From the NCBI GenBank assembly GCA_023460155.1, contig JAEWRF010000131.1, forward strand, positions 1 to 6,862: a stretch of 6,862 nt of DNA. Reading direction: 5' to 3'. This DNA comes from Bacillota bacterium (GTDB lineage: Bacteria; Bacillota; Clostridia; Oscillospirales; Acutalibacteraceae). Positions 4,983-6,862 of this stretch are shown here, in pieces (within the stretch, counting starts at the first letter, position 1; each line of letters begins with the position of its first letter). The notes under the pieces are model-generated. The model ran no database searches, was not told the DNA's origin, and saw only the letters and a program-made list of their open reading frames with translations. A program made the translations under genes and the position numbers.

Positions 4983-6862
4983 TCAGAATTTCTTTCTGCG
5001 GAGCAGAAGCGAATTCGTCACCACGGAAACGGAACTGAACGCCATGCACGCGCCCGCCACGATCGGATGAAGAATTCCGAAGGCCGCAAGCGGCACGCCG
5101 ATGCAGTTATAGAAAAACGCCCAGAAAAGGTTCTGGCGGATCTTTCGCATAATGGCCCTGGAAACGGCAATCGCGCGGGGAACATCCCGCAGGCTGCCGC
5201 TCATGAGCACCATGGAGCAGGCGCTTGCGGCCACGTCCGTGCCCGTACCGATCGCCATGCCGACGTCGGCGGCTGCCAAGGCCGGGGCGTCGTTCGCTCC
5301 GTCGCCCACCATGGCGACCACGCGGCCCTCCCGCTTCAGGCGTGTGACCTCTTCCTTTTTGCCGCCCGGCAGAACGCCGGCGACCACATGGGAAATGCCG
5401 ACCTGCTCCGCGATGGCACGCGCGGTAATCGCATTGTCGCCCGTGACCATGAATACGTCGATTCCGGCTTCCCGCAGCGTTCCCACCGCGTCGGCGGAAT
5501 CCTCCCGCACGCGGTCCGCCGCGGCAAATACCGCCGCAGGGGAACCGTCCACCGTAAGTACGACGGAGGTTTTGCCCTCCCGTTCAAACTGGGCGGCCTG
5601 TTCGTTTTCAAACCGGCCCACATAGATTTTCCGGCCTTCCACCGTTCCGAACACGCCGCTGCCCACCTGCGAGGAAAACTCCTCCGCCTGCGGCATATCG
5701 CCGGCATGCTCTTTGCAGTAGCGGAAAACCGCCTGACCGACCGGATGCTCGCTGAGCTGCTCCACTGCGCCCGCCCAGCGCAAAAGCTCGGTTTCCGTGC
5801 CGGAAAGCGGCACAAAATCGGTCACCTGAGGCTCCCCTTTGGTGATGGTCCCCGTTTTGTCGAAGACGACCACCCCGGTTTTCCCGGCAAGCTGGAGCGC
5901 ATCCGCGTCCTTGATGAGAATTCCGGCGGAAGCTGCCATTCCGGTGCCCACCATCAGGGCGGTGGGCGTTGCGAGTCCGAGCGCGCAGGGGCAGGCTATC
6001 ACCAGCACCGCCACCGCACGCGCGACCGCCTGCGGCATATCATGCGCGGGCAGAAACACCGCAAGAAACGTAAGGACCGCAAGACCGAGAATCGTCGGGA
6101 CAAACACCGAGGAGACCCGGTCCACCAGTTTTTGAATCGGCGGCTTGCTCTGCTGAGCCGTGCGCACCATCCTCACGATGGAGGACAGCATCGTGTTCCG
6201 CCCGACTCCGGTGGCACGGAAGCGGAACGAACCCTCCCGGTTTACCGTTCCGGCAAACACGGAGTCCCCCCGGCGCTTTACCACCGGAATGCTCTCGCCG
6301 GTCAGCATGCTTTCATCCAGAGCCGAAGCGCCCTCAAGGATCACGCCGTCCACGGCCACGCCCTCGCCGGGCCGCACCAGAACGGTTTCTCCGAGAATAA
6401 TTTCTCCGGCAGGGACCTTAATCTCATGCCCGCCCCGCAGGACGGAGGCGGTCTTCGGCTGAAGCTGCAGCAGGCTTTCCACAGCGGAATCGGCCCGGGC
6501 CTTCGCCCGCGCCTCAAAAAGCTTGCCCAGCAGCACCAGGGTAAGCACCATTGTGCTCGCTTCAAAATACAGGGTGGCTCCCCCCGTGAAAACGTTCCAC
6601 ACGCTGTAGGCGTAGGCGGACAGGGTGCCGAGGCTGACCAGAACATCCATGTTCGCGCTGCCGGAGCGGACGGAATCGTAGCCGCCCTTGTAAAACCGCC
6701 AGCCGATCCCGATCTGGACGGGGGTCGCAAGGGCGAACTGAACCCACCGGTTGTGAAGCGCCATGGAAACGGCACTCTCCGGCGCGGCAAACATCAGAAC
6801 CATTGCCAACAGAAACGGGAGCGTCAGAATCGCCGAAACGGCAAATTCGATCAGCAGGGTTC
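4983..6862 (-). CDS. copA: Cu+-exporting P1B-1-type ATPase, CopA-like; N-terminus beyond the window
   Basis: This is a membrane ATP-driven pump that moves Cu+ out of the cytoplasm. The reading frame stays open to the right edge; the 17 codons at 6810-6860 read into the first membrane helix (EFAVSAILTLPFLLAMVLMF), so the N-terminal metal-binding domain lies outside. Counting residues from the codon at 6809: a GG kink at 42-43; actuator TGES at 170-173; CPC at 273-275 with Pro at 282; phosphorylation DKTGT at 317-321; nucleotide-binding SEHPVG with HP at 355-356; TGDN at 456-459; GDGAND at 502-507. The late membrane helices carry N(x6)YN(x4)P (560-573) and M(x2)SS (589-593). With CPC(x6)P these complete the three-part Cu+ signature of P1B-1, arguing against Zn/Cd/Pb or Co pumps. 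All catalytic motifs are intact. It is probably the first visible gene of the - strand block; no CsoR- or CopY-type regulator or CopZ chaperone is in view. The gene symbol rests on this motif signature. Confidence 0.95.
   Translation of the reverse strand, partial: TLLIEFAVSAILTLPFLLAMVLMFAAPESAVSMALHNRWVQFALATPVQIGIGWRFYKGGYDSVRSGSANMDVLVSLGTLSAYAYSVWNVFTGGATLYFEASTMVLTLVLLGKLFEARAKARADSAVESLLQLQPKTASVLRGGHEIKVPAGEIILGETVLVRPGEGVAVDGVILEGASALDESMLTGESIPVVKRRGDSVFAGTVNREGSFRFRATGVGRNTMLSSIVRMVRTAQQSKPPIQKLVDRVSSVFVPTILGLAVLTFLAVFLPAHDMPQAVARAVAVLVIACPCALGLATPTALMVGTGMAASAGILIKDADALQLAGKTGVVVFDKTGTITKGEPQVTDFVPLSGTETELLRWAGAVEQLSEHPVGQAVFRYCKEHAGDMPQAEEFSSQVGSGVFGTVEGRKIYVGRFENEQAAQFEREGKTSVVLTVDGSPAAVFAAADRVREDSADAVGTLREAGIDVFMVTGDNAITARAIAEQVGISHVVAGVLPGGKKEEVTRLKREGRVVAMVGDGANDAPALAAADVGMAIGTGTDVAASACSMVLMSGSLRDVPRAIAVSRAIMRKIRQNLFWAFFYNCIGVPLAAFGILHPIVAGACMAFSSVSVVTNSLLLRRKKF

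Noticed and set aside
4909..5049. An N-terminal extension of 47 residues for the HI0933-type protein
   Set aside because: The extension would overlap the ATPase coding region, runs through the intergenic hairpin and lacks family features. The GTG at 4908 has a good ribosome binding site and places the Rossmann strand at the N-terminus.
5152..5625. A 157-codon + strand frame rich in Ala, Ser, Thr and Arg opposite the Cu-ATPase
   Set aside because: Its low-complexity composition comes from the reverse complement of the conserved ATPase region around GDGAND and TGDN. There is no independent support.

Overview
This window looks like ordinary chromosome from a GC-rich Firmicute, most likely a clostridial (Oscillospiraceae-like) anaerobe. 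The reasons are strong GGAGG-type ribosome binding sites before nearly every gene, frequent TTG and GTG starts, an SdpI-type membrane protein, and two FAD-dependent enzyme families (HI0933/BaiN-like and COG2509-like) common in Clostridia. This placement is an inference from style and gene content; no rRNA or other marker gene is present.

The layout is two convergent blocks that meet at one strong hairpin at 1609-1642. The left block is on the + strand: a TetR-family regulator (24-602), a YhhY-like GNAT acetyltransferase (630-1136) and a small hydrophobic protein of no recognised family (1184-1597). The right block is on the - strand, read from the right edge inward: a Cu+-exporting P1B-1 ATPase cut by the window edge (6862 to 4983), an HI0933/BaiN-family flavoprotein (4908 to 3679), an SdpI-like membrane protein (3682 to 3263) and a COG2509-type FAD-dependent dehydrogenase (3239 or 3242 to 1641). 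The last three are tightly packed, with a 4-nt ATGA overlap and then a gap of about 20 nt, so they almost certainly share a transcript. The ATPase is separated from them by 73 nt containing a hairpin that pairs fully only in the - strand RNA, so it may belong to the same operon with reduced readthrough.

The ATPase would pump Cu+ out of the cytoplasm. The two flavoproteins are probable soluble oxidoreductases with unknown substrates here. The SdpI-like protein sits in the membrane with no recognisable toxin gene or ArsR-type regulator in view. The TetR protein may regulate itself and the two genes after it, but no operator can be pointed to because only 23 bases lie upstream. There is no mobile element, CRISPR array, tRNA or rRNA, and no gene-free stretch over 300 bases. 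I did not find a convincing new system. The points most worth following are the composition of the - strand operon, the asymmetric intergenic hairpin, the unassigned membrane protein and the SdpI-like variant.
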